From: Pedobacter antarcticus
GTDB lineage: Bacteria; Bacteroidota; Bacteroidia; Sphingobacteriales; Sphingobacteriaceae
Assembly (NCBI RefSeq): GCF_900112985.1
Contig: NZ_FONS01000001.1
Location: 617,730-681,729, forward strand
Length of the DNA stretch: 64,000 nt
Reading direction: 5' to 3'
Shown: positions 9,789 through 19,403 of the stretch, piece by piece
Position numbering within the stretch: position 1 is the stretch's first letter
How the letters are laid out: each line of letters opens with the position of its first letter
The notes under the pieces: generated by a model
The model's input: the letters and a program-made list of their open reading frames with translations, nothing else
The model's database searches: none
What the model was told of the DNA's origin: nothing
Translations under genes and position numbers: made by a program

Positions 9789-10066
9789 TTAATACTTCGT
9801 ACAATATTATTACACTTAACGATACTAAGCAAGTTTTAGGTGTATAATCTCCAAGTATTTATTCATTATGCAAATGTTTAAGTTTGATTATTTAGATTTT
9901 GACGCTCGTCTTTGCGATCTACCGATTAATGTGCGTTAGCGTACAATAGTTGTTCAGTATTGGACATACAAGCTGGATACTTTATGTATTTTGCTTATTT
10001 TTAGCGTCCTACAAACCTACAATTGTATTGGCATACTAATCGCTTAAGCCAGCAAAATAATAAAAT

Positions 10067-12439
10067 ATGCTCGCACTTGACTTCAAAATAGCGGTAAGAA
10101 ACATTCGTAAGAATCCGGGGTTCACCATTATCAATATAGGTGGACTAGCAATTGGACTTGCTTCCTGTCTGATACTGCTGCTTTACGTTAATTACGAGTG
10201 GAGTTACGATAAACAATTTAAAGATATTGACCGCATATATTTTGCGAAGCTCAACTTAAAGCTGGGCAGTAACACTATTACTTTAGAGGCTACACCAAAC
10301 CAACTTGCCCATACTGCTGCTCAGGAAATCCCTGGTATTGAGCTTGCGACCAGAATGAGTGATGAAGAAAATAAGCTCTTTACTTACCAGCAAAATAAAA
10401 TCAAGTTAACTTATAGCTATGTAGACCCGGAGTTTCTGCAGGTCTTTGATTATTCTTTCCTTAAGGGAGATCCTGCAACAGCATTAAAACAACCCAATTC
10501 TGTTATACTTACCGCAAGTTCTGCCAGAAAGTTATTTGGCAGTGAAGAACCTTTAGGAAAGAGTTTGATGTGGGACAACCGCAAACCTCTGACTGTAACC
10601 GCTGTAATTGCAGACCCGCCTAAAAACCAAAGTATGCAGTTCGAGGCGTTGCAAACCTGGGCCTTTCATGACCAGGAATATCCTAATGAAATAAATGGCG
10701 GCTGGGGAAGTATTAACTGCTCAACTATTTTCAAACTCAAGGAGAATGCAGACTTCGGTGCAGCCGACGCATCGTTGAGGAAGCTGATTAAAGCACATCA
10801 GCAAGACACACAGATGGAAGTCTTTCTTTTCCCTTTCAGCAAGTATCAGCTATATGACGAGTTTAAAAACGGCAAACTGGTAGGTGGTAGAATAGATCAG
10901 GTACGACTTTTCTTTTTTCTTGCCTTTTGCGTATTACTAATTGCCAGTATCAATTATATGAACCTCTCTACTGCACGATCAGAAAAGCGGGCAAGGGAAG
11001 TAGGTGTAAGGAAAGTTTTGGGTTCAAGTAGAAAGGCTTTGATTAGCCAGTTCCTGATGGAATCCATGTTATTGTCTTTTTTGGCTATGGTTATTGCTTT
11101 TGTACTTATCGAACTCACACTTCCATATTTTAATCACTTGTTGGAAATAGTTCTCACCATTAATTATCAATCTCCACTATTCTGGTGCTCCATTATTGTT
11201 CTGATATTAACTACCGGTTTCCTTGCCGGCTGCTACCCTGCATTTTACCTTTCATCTTTTACGCCAATAAGGGTTTTAAAAGGGTTTACAATAGCTGGTA
11301 AAGGTTCGTTATCAATCAGGAGGCTTTTAGTTGTTTTTCAATTTAGCTTATCCATAGTTATGATTGTTGGTGCTACGATCGTTTATTCTCAAATTCAGTA
11401 CATGAAAAATAAACCGCTGGGCTTTGATAAAAATAACCTTGTGCAGCTAAACCTAGAGGGAGAATTTGCCAATCCCAGCAAAGTAGAGGTCCTGAAGGCG
11501 GCGCTAAAAAAAGAGAATGCAATTGTATCGGCTTCAGAATATGCGGCAGATTTCACCGCTAATGGTGGCTCAATTACAGGCAACTTCAGTTGGCCGGGAA
11601 AAAATAAAAAAGACGATTATGTTATTAATTACCGCACTGTAGGATACGATTTTGTTAGTACCATTGGAGCTAAAATGATAGAGGGAGCCGACTTTTTAAG
11701 ACTGTTAGCCTCAGATACTGCCAGTGGGATTCTTGTCAATCAGGCAGCAGTAAAAATGATGGCACTGCAGCATCCCGTGGGCACACCCATTAGCTGGGGC
11801 GATAAAAAACTGCATATTATTGGTGTGGTCAATGATTACAATAATGCAACAGTGAGAAATCAGGCGGAGCCTACCGCATTTTATTATAGCCCTAAAAAGA
11901 GCGGCGCTTTATTGCTGAGGCTCAATCCCAGCCAGCCGCTGAACGTTGCTATCCAGACAATAAACAGAATTAGCCAGCAGCTGAATCCGGCATACCCATC
12001 TGCTTTAAAATATATTGATGAAGGCATGGAACAAAAAATAAAGTCCGAGAAACTACTTGGCGTGCTTTCCAATATTTTCGGAAGCTTCGCTATTGTTATT
12101 TCCTGCCTCGGATTACTCGGATTAGCCTTATATATGGCAGAACAGCGGAAACGGGAAATTAGCATCAGAAAAGTCCTGGGCGCAGATTTAAAAAGTATTC
12201 TTGTTTTATTGAATAAAGATTTTATCAAACTGGTACTGATATCTAATCTTATAGCAATCCCTATCGCCTATGTTCTTTTAACCAAATGGCTTCAAACGTA
12301 TGATTATAAAGTGAGCACCGGCTTATGGCCATATATGCTGGCAGCAGGAATTTCTTTGACTATTGCGATTCTAACTATTAGTATGCAAAGTTTCAAAGTA
12401 GCGAAAGCAAACCCTGTAGATGCATTAAAATATGAATAG
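10067..12439 (+). CDS. MacB/FtsX-type ABC transporter permease
   Basis: 790 residues with two copies of the MacB periplasmic core plus FtsX unit. The N-terminus (KIAVRNIRKNPGFTIINIGG) is the classic Bacteroidetes form. TM groups follow at about 20-45, 285-430 and 680-785. FtsX loops carry EKRAREVGVRKVLGSS and EQRKREISIRKVLGAD. Such permeases form mechanotransmission complexes that export peptides, antibiotics or lipoproteins, working with a separate ATPase and outer-membrane factor. No ATPase gene is next to it; orphan permeases of this kind are common in this phylum. A LytTR regulator converges on its end. Confidence 0.88.
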   Translation: MLALDFKIAVRNIRKNPGFTIINIGGLAIGLASCLILLLYVNYEWSYDKQFKDIDRIYFAKLNLKLGSNTITLEATPNQLAHTAAQEIPGIELATRMSDEENKLFTYQQNKIKLTYSYVDPEFLQVFDYSFLKGDPATALKQPNSVILTASSARKLFGSEEPLGKSLMWDNRKPLTVTAVIADPPKNQSMQFEALQTWAFHDQEYPNEINGGWGSINCSTIFKLKENADFGAADASLRKLIKAHQQDTQMEVFLFPFSKYQLYDEFKNGKLVGGRIDQVRLFFFLAFCVLLIASINYMNLSTARSEKRAREVGVRKVLGSSRKALISQFLMESMLLSFLAMVIAFVLIELTLPYFNHLLEIVLTINYQSPLFWCSIIVLILTTGFLAGCYPAFYLSSFTPIRVLKGFTIAGKGSLSIRRLLVVFQFSLSIVMIVGATIVYSQIQYMKNKPLGFDKNNLVQLNLEGEFANPSKVEVLKAALKKENAIVSASEYAADFTANGGSITGNFSWPGKNKKDDYVINYRTVGYDFVSTIGAKMIEGADFLRLLASDTASGILVNQAAVKMMALQHPVGTPISWGDKKLHIIGVVNDYNNATVRNQAEPTAFYYSPKKSGALLLRLNPSQPLNVAIQTINRISQQLNPAYPSALKYIDEGMEQKIKSEKLLGVLSNIFGSFAIVISCLGLLGLALYMAEQRKREISIRKVLGADLKSILVLLNKDFIKLVLISNLIAIPIAYVLLTKWLQTYDYKVSTGLWPYMLAAGISLTIAILTISMQSFKVAKANPVDALKYE

Positions 12440-12500
12440 CCTTCAACCCCACTGGCCTAACCAATTTAATCCCTAAGGACTAAACGGATATACCTGCATA

Positions 12501-13439
12501 TTATTGATCACGTAAGATCGATATGCTTCCTTTCCCAGCCTTGAACCAATAAATAAGTTGTTTTGCTTTAGTCCTGCTGACTACCGCCGGATTATCGCTT
12601 GGAGGAATTAAATTGACGCTCAACTTTCTATCACTTTGTCTTGAATAACCTTCTATAGCCTCCTTAGCTATAATGTAGCTTCGGTTGGCCCTGAAAAACG
12701 AATCAGGATCTAATCGGGAAATCAGAAAGTCAAGCGACAAATAACAAATATCAATCGCTCCCCCATGGGAATAAATAAGCGTGTTATTCTCAGCTCTGGA
12801 TATATATGCAATATCAATAACCAGAACTTTCTTTTCCCCTTTCCCATCGGGGATCAGAAAAAACACAGAATATCCTTCCTGCTCCCTTTCTGTTTCCATT
12901 GCCGGCTCTGGTAACGGTTCCGGCACCGGTTCCAGCTCACTAAATTTCGGCTCTACAACTCTAAGAATGAAATATCGAACTATATACAATGAGTTCAGTA
13001 GCAGAGAGATCAGTAGAATAAGGCTTCTGGACCGTACCACCCGGTTATCAATATGGAGCTGAGCCGAAAAAAACCAGGTAACCAGGTAGCCGGCTCCGGC
13101 AGATAGTGCCCAGCCGAAAATCAGCTGCATCAATAACCTTTCCCAGGGGTTTTCCTCCCAGGGATTTTTCATATCGAGATACCTGCCGGAATAGCCGACT
13201 ATTTTCATCATCAGTATGACGACAACCAGCGTATTCACAAATGCACGCTGGAACCATTCTTCGGTCAAAATATTCCAGATATGAATATCGGCGGCTGGCC
13301 AAATTAAACATAGCGTAATAAAGCATGCAATCAGCAAAAACCACCCTAAACCGAGATAAGGCAATGTTTTATCGTCTATGTTTTTATATTTCTGCATTCT
13401 TGAAATTAAATAGTTTTCTAAAAATACAAATATTTCCAC
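12501..13439 (-). CDS. membrane-bound LytTR-family transcription regulator
   Basis: 312 residues if started at 13439, 298 if started at the Met at 13397 (MQKYKNID), which I consider just as likely. Four TM helices lie in the N-terminal half (for example LGWFLLIACFITLCLIW). After a proline-glutamate-rich linker (EPVPEPLPEPAMETE, about 170-185), residues about 195-305 form a LytTR DNA-binding domain (IAYISRAENNTLIYS, FFRANRSYIIAKEAIEGYS). So a membrane sensor directly coupled to a DNA-binding domain, with no receiver domain. A promoter-like segment shared with the AraC gene lies just upstream. Confidence 0.82.
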   Translation of the reverse strand: MEIFVFLENYLISRMQKYKNIDDKTLPYLGLGWFLLIACFITLCLIWPAADIHIWNILTEEWFQRAFVNTLVVVILMMKIVGYSGRYLDMKNPWEENPWERLLMQLIFGWALSAGAGYLVTWFFSAQLHIDNRVVRSRSLILLISLLLNSLYIVRYFILRVVEPKFSELEPVPEPLPEPAMETEREQEGYSVFFLIPDGKGEKKVLVIDIAYISRAENNTLIYSHGGAIDICYLSLDFLISRLDPDSFFRANRSYIIAKEAIEGYSRQSDRKLSVNLIPPSDNPAVVSRTKAKQLIYWFKAGKGSISILRDQ

Positions 13440-13460
13440 ATAATAAATTAACTATAAAGA

Positions 13461-13541
13461 CATTTCACGTTTGTAGATGAGCATTTCAGCATGTAAATAT
13501 GTACAATTCAGCAAAAAGGGTCGCATTGCGTATTGTTTTTT
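13461..13541 (-). promoter_or_regulatory. promoter-like segment, copy A (upstream of the LytTR gene)
   Basis: About 80 bp that align with 15796-15874. The core 13501-13540 matches the other copy at 36 of 40 positions by my count. Read on the minus strand the core contains CTTTTTGCTGAATTGTAC, with a weak TAnnTTTG-like box. Both copies lie just upstream of minus-strand regulator genes, so shared control is plausible. Confidence 0.5.
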
Positions 13542-13591
13542 ATCAGAGGACTTATGGAATATTTAAATCTCTACACAATAGTTTTCAAATA

Positions 13592-14707
13592 CTAAAAGCC
13601 CTCAATGTTTCTTCGGCGGATAGCCTCCTCAGTTCTGGGGATATAATTATTCCGCAAATTCTTTACGGCTTCAGCTTGAACCTCCTCTATTAATGGCCTC
13701 AGCTTTTTATTATAATCCTGAAATGCCAATTCAAAATGTCCATTATATTTTTGTAAAGCATCTGCTAGTGCCCCGGCACCGCTTACCGCTAACGAGGCAC
13801 CCATTCCTGCAGCGGGAGAAGCACAATAGCCAGCATCGCCCACCAGAGCTACACGGCCCTTTGTCCATGAGGGCATTTTTATCTGACAGAATTTATCGAA
13901 GTAAAAATTTTCCGACTGTTTCATTTCCTCTAATAGTTCCGGAGTTCTCCAATTTACGTCTGAAAACTGTTCCAGAATTATTTTTCTTTGCTCTTCCAAA
14001 TCGCGGTAATTGTAAGAAATCTCTTTTTCTGAATTGAAGCAAAAGATTATATCAGTCTTATTTTTATAAGCGTTGAGCATAACGGCCTTATCTGGCTCGT
14101 TATATATTTGCAGGCAATTTTTATTTATCAGCAATTTATTCAGAATAATAATAGAAGAATAAGCACCTAGAAAATGGGAATATTCAGTTTCATGACCAAA
14201 CCAGATTTTTCTTACACCTGAATGTATACCATCACAGCCAACGACTAAGTCAAAAGATTGATCTAAGCCACTCTTGAAAATAACACGTATCTCGTCATCT
14301 GTTTCATTTAACGCAGTAATGCAATCGTTGAAAATAAACTCAACATCATCTTTTAGCCGGTCCATGATAACATTGACAAATTTATCCCGTTCGATTTCTA
14401 TTTCCTCGTCAAGGTTTCCTTCTTCGCCCGCTACAGAAAAGCTATTTTCAGTTATATCATCTGCATTTTTAAAATCTATCATTTCCACTCCTAAAGCGTT
14501 TGCCTTTAGATTTTCATAAATCCCCATACGCTTAACGACCTCAACAGTAGCCCCCTTTATATCGATAGCCCCTCCAGCAGTCCGTGGTTCATTTGCCAGT
14601 TCAACTACCGTTACTTTGTAACCTAATTTAGTCATGCAATGTGCGGTTGAAAGACCTGCCATACTTGCACCAGAAACCAGTACTTTTTTATTTTTTATCG
14701 AATCCAT
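13592..14707 (-). CDS. FAD-dependent monooxygenase (second copy of this type)
   Basis: 371 residues. FAD motif GASMAGLSTA begins at G13 and GDAGYCASPAAGMG lies around 290, the same architecture as the protein at 1962 but clearly divergent in sequence. Residues between are typical of group A flavin hydroxylases (QSFDLVVGCDGIHSGVRK is the DG-type motif that contacts FAD and NAD(P)H). Cytoplasmic. The AraC-family gene starts upstream on the same strand with a 75-bp gap and may control it. Substrate unknown. Confidence 0.85.
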   Translation of the reverse strand: MDSIKNKKVLVSGASMAGLSTAHCMTKLGYKVTVVELANEPRTAGGAIDIKGATVEVVKRMGIYENLKANALGVEMIDFKNADDITENSFSVAGEEGNLDEEIEIERDKFVNVIMDRLKDDVEFIFNDCITALNETDDEIRVIFKSGLDQSFDLVVGCDGIHSGVRKIWFGHETEYSHFLGAYSSIIILNKLLINKNCLQIYNEPDKAVMLNAYKNKTDIIFCFNSEKEISYNYRDLEEQRKIILEQFSDVNWRTPELLEEMKQSENFYFDKFCQIKMPSWTKGRVALVGDAGYCASPAAGMGASLAVSGAGALADALQKYNGHFELAFQDYNKKLRPLIEEVQAEAVKNLRNNYIPRTEEAIRRRNIEGF

Positions 14708-14782
14708 ATTTAACCATTTTCTTAACGCAAAGAAAGATACTATAGCTGTAATAATTAATCTCGATCCGAAGTAGCTATTGGA

Positions 14783-15805
14783 CTATTCGAGGTTTTTCTT
14801 TCTAAAGGTTGAAGCGGTCATTCCGGTAACTTTTGTAAACAGACGTGAAAAATAAGGATAGTCATCATATCCCAATTCTGCTGCAATTTCTTTGACCGAT
14901 TTATTGGAGTGGTAAAGCAAACGTTTAGCTTCTAAAATAACACGTTGATGTATATGATATGAAACAGGGTGTCCAGTCGAATTTCTGACACACTCATTGA
15001 GGTAAGGAGTGGTTATATTTAATTTCTGAGCAAAGCCAGAGGGACTCTTAATGCTTAGGAAATTACTTTCCAATAAGGATTTAAATGCATCTGATATTAC
15101 CTTAAACCTGGAATGTACTTCTGTTGATTTGACAGCTGCTAAGTATTCCGACACGATCAGCGCGACCAAGGTGTTACAACAGTCTTTAAGTAAAGATTGG
15201 TAGAGCTTATCGTTTTTACGCTCGAAAAACTTGATGCAGAGTGATGAAGTTTCAGCAATTAAATTAAAGGCTTCCTGGTTTAACACTAAAAGTCTTGCGG
15301 GAATAAGTTTTTCCAACAGTTTTATATATTCTGGATTCAGATTTTCATTATTTATTCCTAGACTGGTGACTGTCATTTCCTTGAATTCAAGAACACGGTG
15401 TATCTGATCCGGATGCATATAAATAACCGATGAGGACTCAATTTTATACTCCTGAAAATCAACTTCCAGGGCGATGGTACCACTTTCAAGAATAAAAAAT
15501 GAATGGCGGTCTTCCCTATGTGACTGTTTGGTTTCCTTCGGAGAATCTGAACTTATAGCTTCCGAATTACCGAAATAAGTTCTTTCAATAGCAATTCCTA
15601 TATCGAAACTTGCAGCAATTGTGTTTACGGGAATAAATTTCGTTTTCTTAGACACAGTTCTATCGGCGCTTAATGTAAAGATAGCATATGGTAATTGATT
15701 AACATATGCGAATTTTAAGAAGCAAATATCGCCGGCTATCCAATCCAATTTGGACGCTCTACTGATCAACTTACATTCTAAATTACATATAAAGGCATTT
15801 CGCAT
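14783..15805 (-). CDS. AraC-family transcription regulator (start uncertain)
   Basis: The longest frame gives 340 residues, but the first 50 look unlike an AraC sensor domain. A GTG at 15655 would give VSKKTKFIPVNTIAAS..., a natural beginning, and would leave a leader containing the promoter-like repeat. A cupin-like sensor part lies at about 60-150 (RHSFFILESGTIALEVDFQ, VIYMHPDQIHRVLEF). The C-terminal two helix-turn-helix units cover about 240-337 (GFAQKLNITTPYLNECVR, SVKEIAAELGYDDYPYFSRLF). It likely regulates the neighbouring monooxygenase. Confidence 0.82.
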   Translation of the reverse strand: MRNAFICNLECKLISRASKLDWIAGDICFLKFAYVNQLPYAIFTLSADRTVSKKTKFIPVNTIAASFDIGIAIERTYFGNSEAISSDSPKETKQSHREDRHSFFILESGTIALEVDFQEYKIESSSVIYMHPDQIHRVLEFKEMTVTSLGINNENLNPEYIKLLEKLIPARLLVLNQEAFNLIAETSSLCIKFFERKNDKLYQSLLKDCCNTLVALIVSEYLAAVKSTEVHSRFKVISDAFKSLLESNFLSIKSPSGFAQKLNITTPYLNECVRNSTGHPVSYHIHQRVILEAKRLLYHSNKSVKEIAAELGYDDYPYFSRLFTKVTGMTASTFRKKNLE

Positions 15806-15874
15806 TTAAAACGAGCAGTTCAATAGGTGAAAACGTACAATTCAGCAAAAAGTGTCGCAAAGCGTGTTGTTTTT
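15796..15874 (-). promoter_or_regulatory. promoter-like segment, copy B (upstream of the AraC gene)
   Basis: Second copy of the segment at 13461-13541. On the minus strand the core holds TTG, 20 bases, then TACGTTTT, close to the Bacteroidetes -33/-7 pattern (TTTG, about 19 bases, TAnnTTTG). If this is the promoter of the AraC gene, transcription would start near 15830 and the GTG at 15655 becomes the more likely start codon. Confidence 0.5.
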
Positions 15875-16267
15875 ATGAAGAATCTAGCGCTAGCTTTAGT
15901 TAAGCAAATTTATGCTAAGACGGGAAAACAAATTTTAGCGAGGACAGAAATATGTGGCGGTGACACCTAAAACAGATGCTATTCAGCTTAAAAAAACTAA
16001 CAGCTATTAATTAAGATAAGGCTATGAAAATCTTAAACACAGCAATACAGATTGAACGGGTTCTGAAGATAACTATCCGGATTAGTCATTCTTTGGTTTT
16101 CCATTTCGATGGTACTACCCCTGCTCCTCATCATTGCAAATTTGCAGTGTTCAGAAGAAAGCCGCGAGGCCAAAATGAAAAAGGCTGTCCGTAGTGGACA
16201 ACCTTTTTCGGAAATGTCCACCTGAAGGACGAACATTATTAGCATTATTAATTTAAAAATCACCATT
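15875..16267. other. intergenic region between AraC gene and the DUF6520-like gene
   Basis: No convincing gene. A minus-strand frame across 16033-16317 is open but composition and overlap argue against it. The only structure seen is the hairpin at 16178-16208. Confidence 0.5.
16178..16208 (+). terminator. strong hairpin ahead of the DUF6520-like gene
   Basis: Inverted repeat AAAAAGGCTGTCC / GGACAACCTTTTT with a 5-nt loop and one mismatch, followed by TTTTT on the plus strand. No plus-strand gene ends nearby, and the next start is 60 bp downstream, so it may be an attenuator or the end of an unseen small transcript rather than an ordinary terminator. Confidence 0.5.
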
Positions 16268-16621
16268 ATGAATACTAAATCATTTAATAGAAAAACATGG
16301 CTTGGAGCTATGTTCACATTCGTTCTTGTAGCAGTTTTAGGTTTAACTTTTGCTTTTAAACCAGCAAAACCTGCGGTTGAGAAAAAGGTACAGCCAAGTC
16401 TGTATTGGTACTCAATTAGTCCAACTAATACCTTGCAAGCTCAATTGAACACCAGTCCACAAACTAAAGACGACTCGATGGAGAATGGAGCTAATTCGCT
16501 TACTAATTGTAAAGATGAGACTCCTAAAGTCTGTATCATCGGTTATGACAGCGAGCAGACCTTGGGTACAAGTATACCGAGTTCAGTCGCTAACGATCAT
16601 AGTATAAGATTCAGCAGATAA
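16268..16621 (+). CDS. small exported protein (DUF6520-like)
   Basis: 117 residues. An N-terminal hydrophobic segment (AMFTFVLVAVLGLTFAF) is a signal peptide or anchor, followed by a polar domain with two cysteines spaced as in NCKDETPKVCIIGYD. That layout resembles the DUF6520 family of small Bacteroidetes proteins often found next to SusC/SusD/thioredoxin cassettes, as here, although this gene runs convergent to the cassette. A shared bidirectional terminator separates them. Function unknown. Confidence 0.65.
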   Translation: MNTKSFNRKTWLGAMFTFVLVAVLGLTFAFKPAKPAVEKKVQPSLYWYSISPTNTLQAQLNTSPQTKDDSMENGANSLTNCKDETPKVCIIGYDSEQTLGTSIPSSVANDHSIRFSR

Positions 16622-16630
16622 ATTAAGGTC

Positions 16631-16662
16631 AAACAATAGCAGCACAAAACTGCTATTGTTTT
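16631..16662. terminator. bidirectional terminator
   Basis: Perfect inverted repeat AAACAATAGCAG / CTGCTATTGTTT with a loop of about 8 nt, flanked by A- and T-runs. It lies between the converging small exported protein and TlpA-like genes and overlaps the last codons of the latter. Confidence 0.8.
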
Positions 16663-17966
16663 GCTTCTCGCAAAACTAATACATCTATACTGCACTCTTT
16701 TTCGATTAAATCAAGATCATATAACTTCAATGCCTTTCTGATTTCTATCAGATCAAAACGATCTACCACCTCGCCTTTGAATGAAATATCAATATTTCCT
16801 ATATATCCCGTCAAGTCAAGGAAAGGTTTTTGCAGTCGAAACTCAACCCAAGCCCCAAATAATTCTGAAAACAAATGATATGGGCGATTAATAAGTTCCC
16901 GTTTCGCATCGATTTTAGAGGTCCGTAAGTCAGACATACCAAATTTCAAAAGACTGATATCTTTTGACTTATTTTTAGTGTTGGTTTTCAATTTATCCCT
17001 AGTACTAGTGCGGATTAGAGCCAAGCATTGCACCATTTTACTTTCAACCTTTGATTCCAAACTAAGATAACGGTCTAGGTCTTTTTGCATCACACTATAT
17101 TTCTCCCCAGCTTTCTCTTCGGGGAGTAGCAGCGAGTAAGTATAAAGATTTCCCTGTCTCCAGCGGTACGCAGAATCACTATTGGAAGGTTCGATATATT
17201 TGCTACTGTCCTTAACAATTAGCTCTATTTTCCATGGCTTATTAAAGTCCTGCTGAAGCTGTCCGCTGTAGGCTTCCTTGTATAAATCCAGTATGGAATA
17301 ATTAGATTTAGAGATACCTCTCCTATCAATTTCTCCCGATAAATTCAGTCCAGGTATTGCCCTTGTCAAGTAAGAATAACTCAAAAGATGATTGCGAAAC
17401 TCAGCATCGAAAAGCGAAGAGACATATCTCCTTTTGACACGATAATCTGCCAATCCAGTATTTTGCTGTGAGATAAAATTTCGAATCCCGTCAGCGGTTA
17501 GTTCATCGCTCATTTGATAAAACTTACCATTACCATCCAACCAAGCGTAGGCTGGGTTTCCAAGATTTGGAAACATAAGATTAAGTACTGTGTCTGAGGT
17601 TATAAAAGCAAGATTGGGCTTGTAAAGAAATTTCCTTTGATCAAAAAATCTTTTTGTGGAGTCATGGCTTTGTTGGTTGACTAAGATAATACTGATTTCA
17701 TCGCCAAAAAGGCTTTGCAATGAATCCAGTTTTGGAAAAGACATCAGGCAAGCCGTACAATTAGGACTCCAGAAATCAAATAGAATCAGCTTAGAATTAA
17801 TAGTCGAAAGATTAAGTTCTTTTTTCGGCGTATTAAATACATTTCTGAGTATCATTTCGGGAACTCTATCGCCTTTTTTTAATGCAATTTGCGCATGAAC
17901 CGTCGGCACATAAAAAGCGCACACAAGCAAAATAATCAAATTAAATAGTCGGAAATTAGTTTGCAT
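16653..17966 (-). CDS. TlpA-like thioredoxin-fold protein of a SusCD cassette
   Basis: 437 residues. Signal peptide MQTNFRLFNLIILLVCAFYV, cleaved near VHAQ, then a peroxiredoxin/TlpA thioredoxin fold at about 28-165 with the redox pair CTAC (C70, C73) in LFDFWSPNCTACLMSFPKL. The remaining 270 residues have no domain I recognise. Its start overlaps the SusD gene by 11 bp, so it is the third gene of the SusC-SusD operon. Such proteins accompany many Bacteroidetes uptake cassettes and probably act on thiols in the periplasm. Confidence 0.82.
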   Translation of the reverse strand: MQTNFRLFNLIILLVCAFYVPTVHAQIALKKGDRVPEMILRNVFNTPKKELNLSTINSKLILFDFWSPNCTACLMSFPKLDSLQSLFGDEISIILVNQQSHDSTKRFFDQRKFLYKPNLAFITSDTVLNLMFPNLGNPAYAWLDGNGKFYQMSDELTADGIRNFISQQNTGLADYRVKRRYVSSLFDAEFRNHLLSYSYLTRAIPGLNLSGEIDRRGISKSNYSILDLYKEAYSGQLQQDFNKPWKIELIVKDSSKYIEPSNSDSAYRWRQGNLYTYSLLLPEEKAGEKYSVMQKDLDRYLSLESKVESKMVQCLALIRTSTRDKLKTNTKNKSKDISLLKFGMSDLRTSKIDAKRELINRPYHLFSELFGAWVEFRLQKPFLDLTGYIGNIDISFKGEVVDRFDLIEIRKALKLYDLDLIEKECSIDVLVLREAKQ

Positions 17967-19401
17967 AACCAGAATTTTGAGTTAGAAAAATATTGATTTG
18001 AGTTTCCTCAAAAGGAATAGGATATAGTTGCGCATAGGCTTTCCAGGTCGGTTTCAACTTTGAAAGCACTGCGTTCGCCATCGCGGTCCGTTTTAGATCG
18101 AACCATCGGTGTCCCCATTCGCAAAAAAGTTCATTTGAACGTTCTTTATAAACTGCATCAAGAACCGACGACTTGACCAAGTCTAAAGAAAGGTCTGGTA
18201 AAGGATTGGATATTTCAGCCGTTACCGGTGCTCTGGACCGAGTTCTCAATATATTCAAATCTAAGACAGCTCCCCGAAGGTCACCTTGTTCAGCTCTCGC
18301 CTCTGCACGGATCAAATACTGCTCTGCTAACCGGAACACTATAAGGCACTCTCCTACTGTACTACCGCTTCTGATCTTATACTTATAGGGATAATAATAC
18401 CTCTGGTTATTTACTATATTGACTGCTGTCCACCTACTTTTTCTTTGGTCACCTAATTCAAAACTATTTAACAAATTTTCTCGCAAAGCTAGACCGGGTA
18501 AAACTGTTGCAGATACCGGGATTAGCACTGCCGCTTCCGCTGTATTCAAATTCTCCCGAACTACTTGCCAAATAGTCTCCTTTGATGAACTTGTAAAAGT
18601 TTTGTTCAGTTCACTTTCCAGGCTGTATATTCCCGAGGATATTACTCCAGTAGATTCAATTTCTGCATTATTCCAGTCCCGTTTGTACAAATACACCCGA
18701 GCCAATAATGACCTCGCCGTAAAAGAATTAACTCTGGCTCGTAACGCACTAGCATAGGCGGACGGCAATAATTCTATTGCCGTCTTCAAATCAGTGATTA
18801 ATTGTTCCGTTACAACTTCCTTTGCTGTTCTTGCCATTAAAGCATTCCTTTCAAAATTGGTTGTCATCACTAATGGTACGTCACCATAAAGATTTGTCAG
18901 ATAGAAAAGATACAACGCTCGAATCACCAATGTTTCGCCTATTAACTGATTTTTCACCACATTATTAAGTGTAGTCGAATTATTTAGGCCTTCCAATATA
19001 GCATTAGCGTGATAAATGTTTTTATATCCTGTATTCCAAAAATTGTTATAGATAATCCCGTTATTAGAGGGGATATTATTAAGCGAAAATGGGTCATAAT
19101 TCGTGTGGGGTGCAGGATTATATAACTCATCTGCTGAAAGTGCAGAATAAATGGTTAAACCTCCATTACTCATACTCAGATTAAGAGCAACCATTTTATT
19201 GTATAGACCGAGGACGGCCGATGTAGCTTTTTCATTAGTTGCAAAAACATCTTTACTCAGGACGAGGTTACTTGATTTCGGCACATCCACCAGTTTTTTA
19301 CAGGCACCAAAGAAAACTGACGAACTCAATAGTAAAACTATGGCAAGAGCAGACACCACGATAGAATGTAATTGCAACTTTTTTCGATTTTTGAATTTCA
19401 T
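17956..19401 (-). CDS. SusD/RagB-family outer-membrane lipoprotein
   Basis: 481 residues, usual length. Lipoprotein signal with the modified Cys in FFGACKKLVDVPKSS. The alpha-solenoid body shows SusD landmarks: NIYHANAILEGLNN, LIGETLVIRALYLFYLTNLYGDVPLV, ARVNSFTARSLLARVYLYKRDW, and the C-terminal AVYKERSNELFCEWGHRWFDLKRT. It captures ligand at the cell surface as a lid on the SusC barrel. It follows the SusC gene with 2 bp between them. No glycan-degrading enzymes are nearby, so the ligand may be a peptide or other compound. Confidence 0.92.
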   Translation of the reverse strand: MKFKNRKKLQLHSIVVSALAIVLLLSSSVFFGACKKLVDVPKSSNLVLSKDVFATNEKATSAVLGLYNKMVALNLSMSNGGLTIYSALSADELYNPAPHTNYDPFSLNNIPSNNGIIYNNFWNTGYKNIYHANAILEGLNNSTTLNNVVKNQLIGETLVIRALYLFYLTNLYGDVPLVMTTNFERNALMARTAKEVVTEQLITDLKTAIELLPSAYASALRARVNSFTARSLLARVYLYKRDWNNAEIESTGVISSGIYSLESELNKTFTSSSKETIWQVVRENLNTAEAAVLIPVSATVLPGLALRENLLNSFELGDQRKSRWTAVNIVNNQRYYYPYKYKIRSGSTVGECLIVFRLAEQYLIRAEARAEQGDLRGAVLDLNILRTRSRAPVTAEISNPLPDLSLDLVKSSVLDAVYKERSNELFCEWGHRWFDLKRTAMANAVLSKLKPTWKAYAQLYPIPFEETQINIFLTQNSGYAN

Positions 19402-19403
19402 AA

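Noticed and set aside
16033..16317. 94-codon minus-strand frame
   Set aside because: Covers the promoter and start of the DUF6520-like gene and the hairpin; no domain, no neighbour support.
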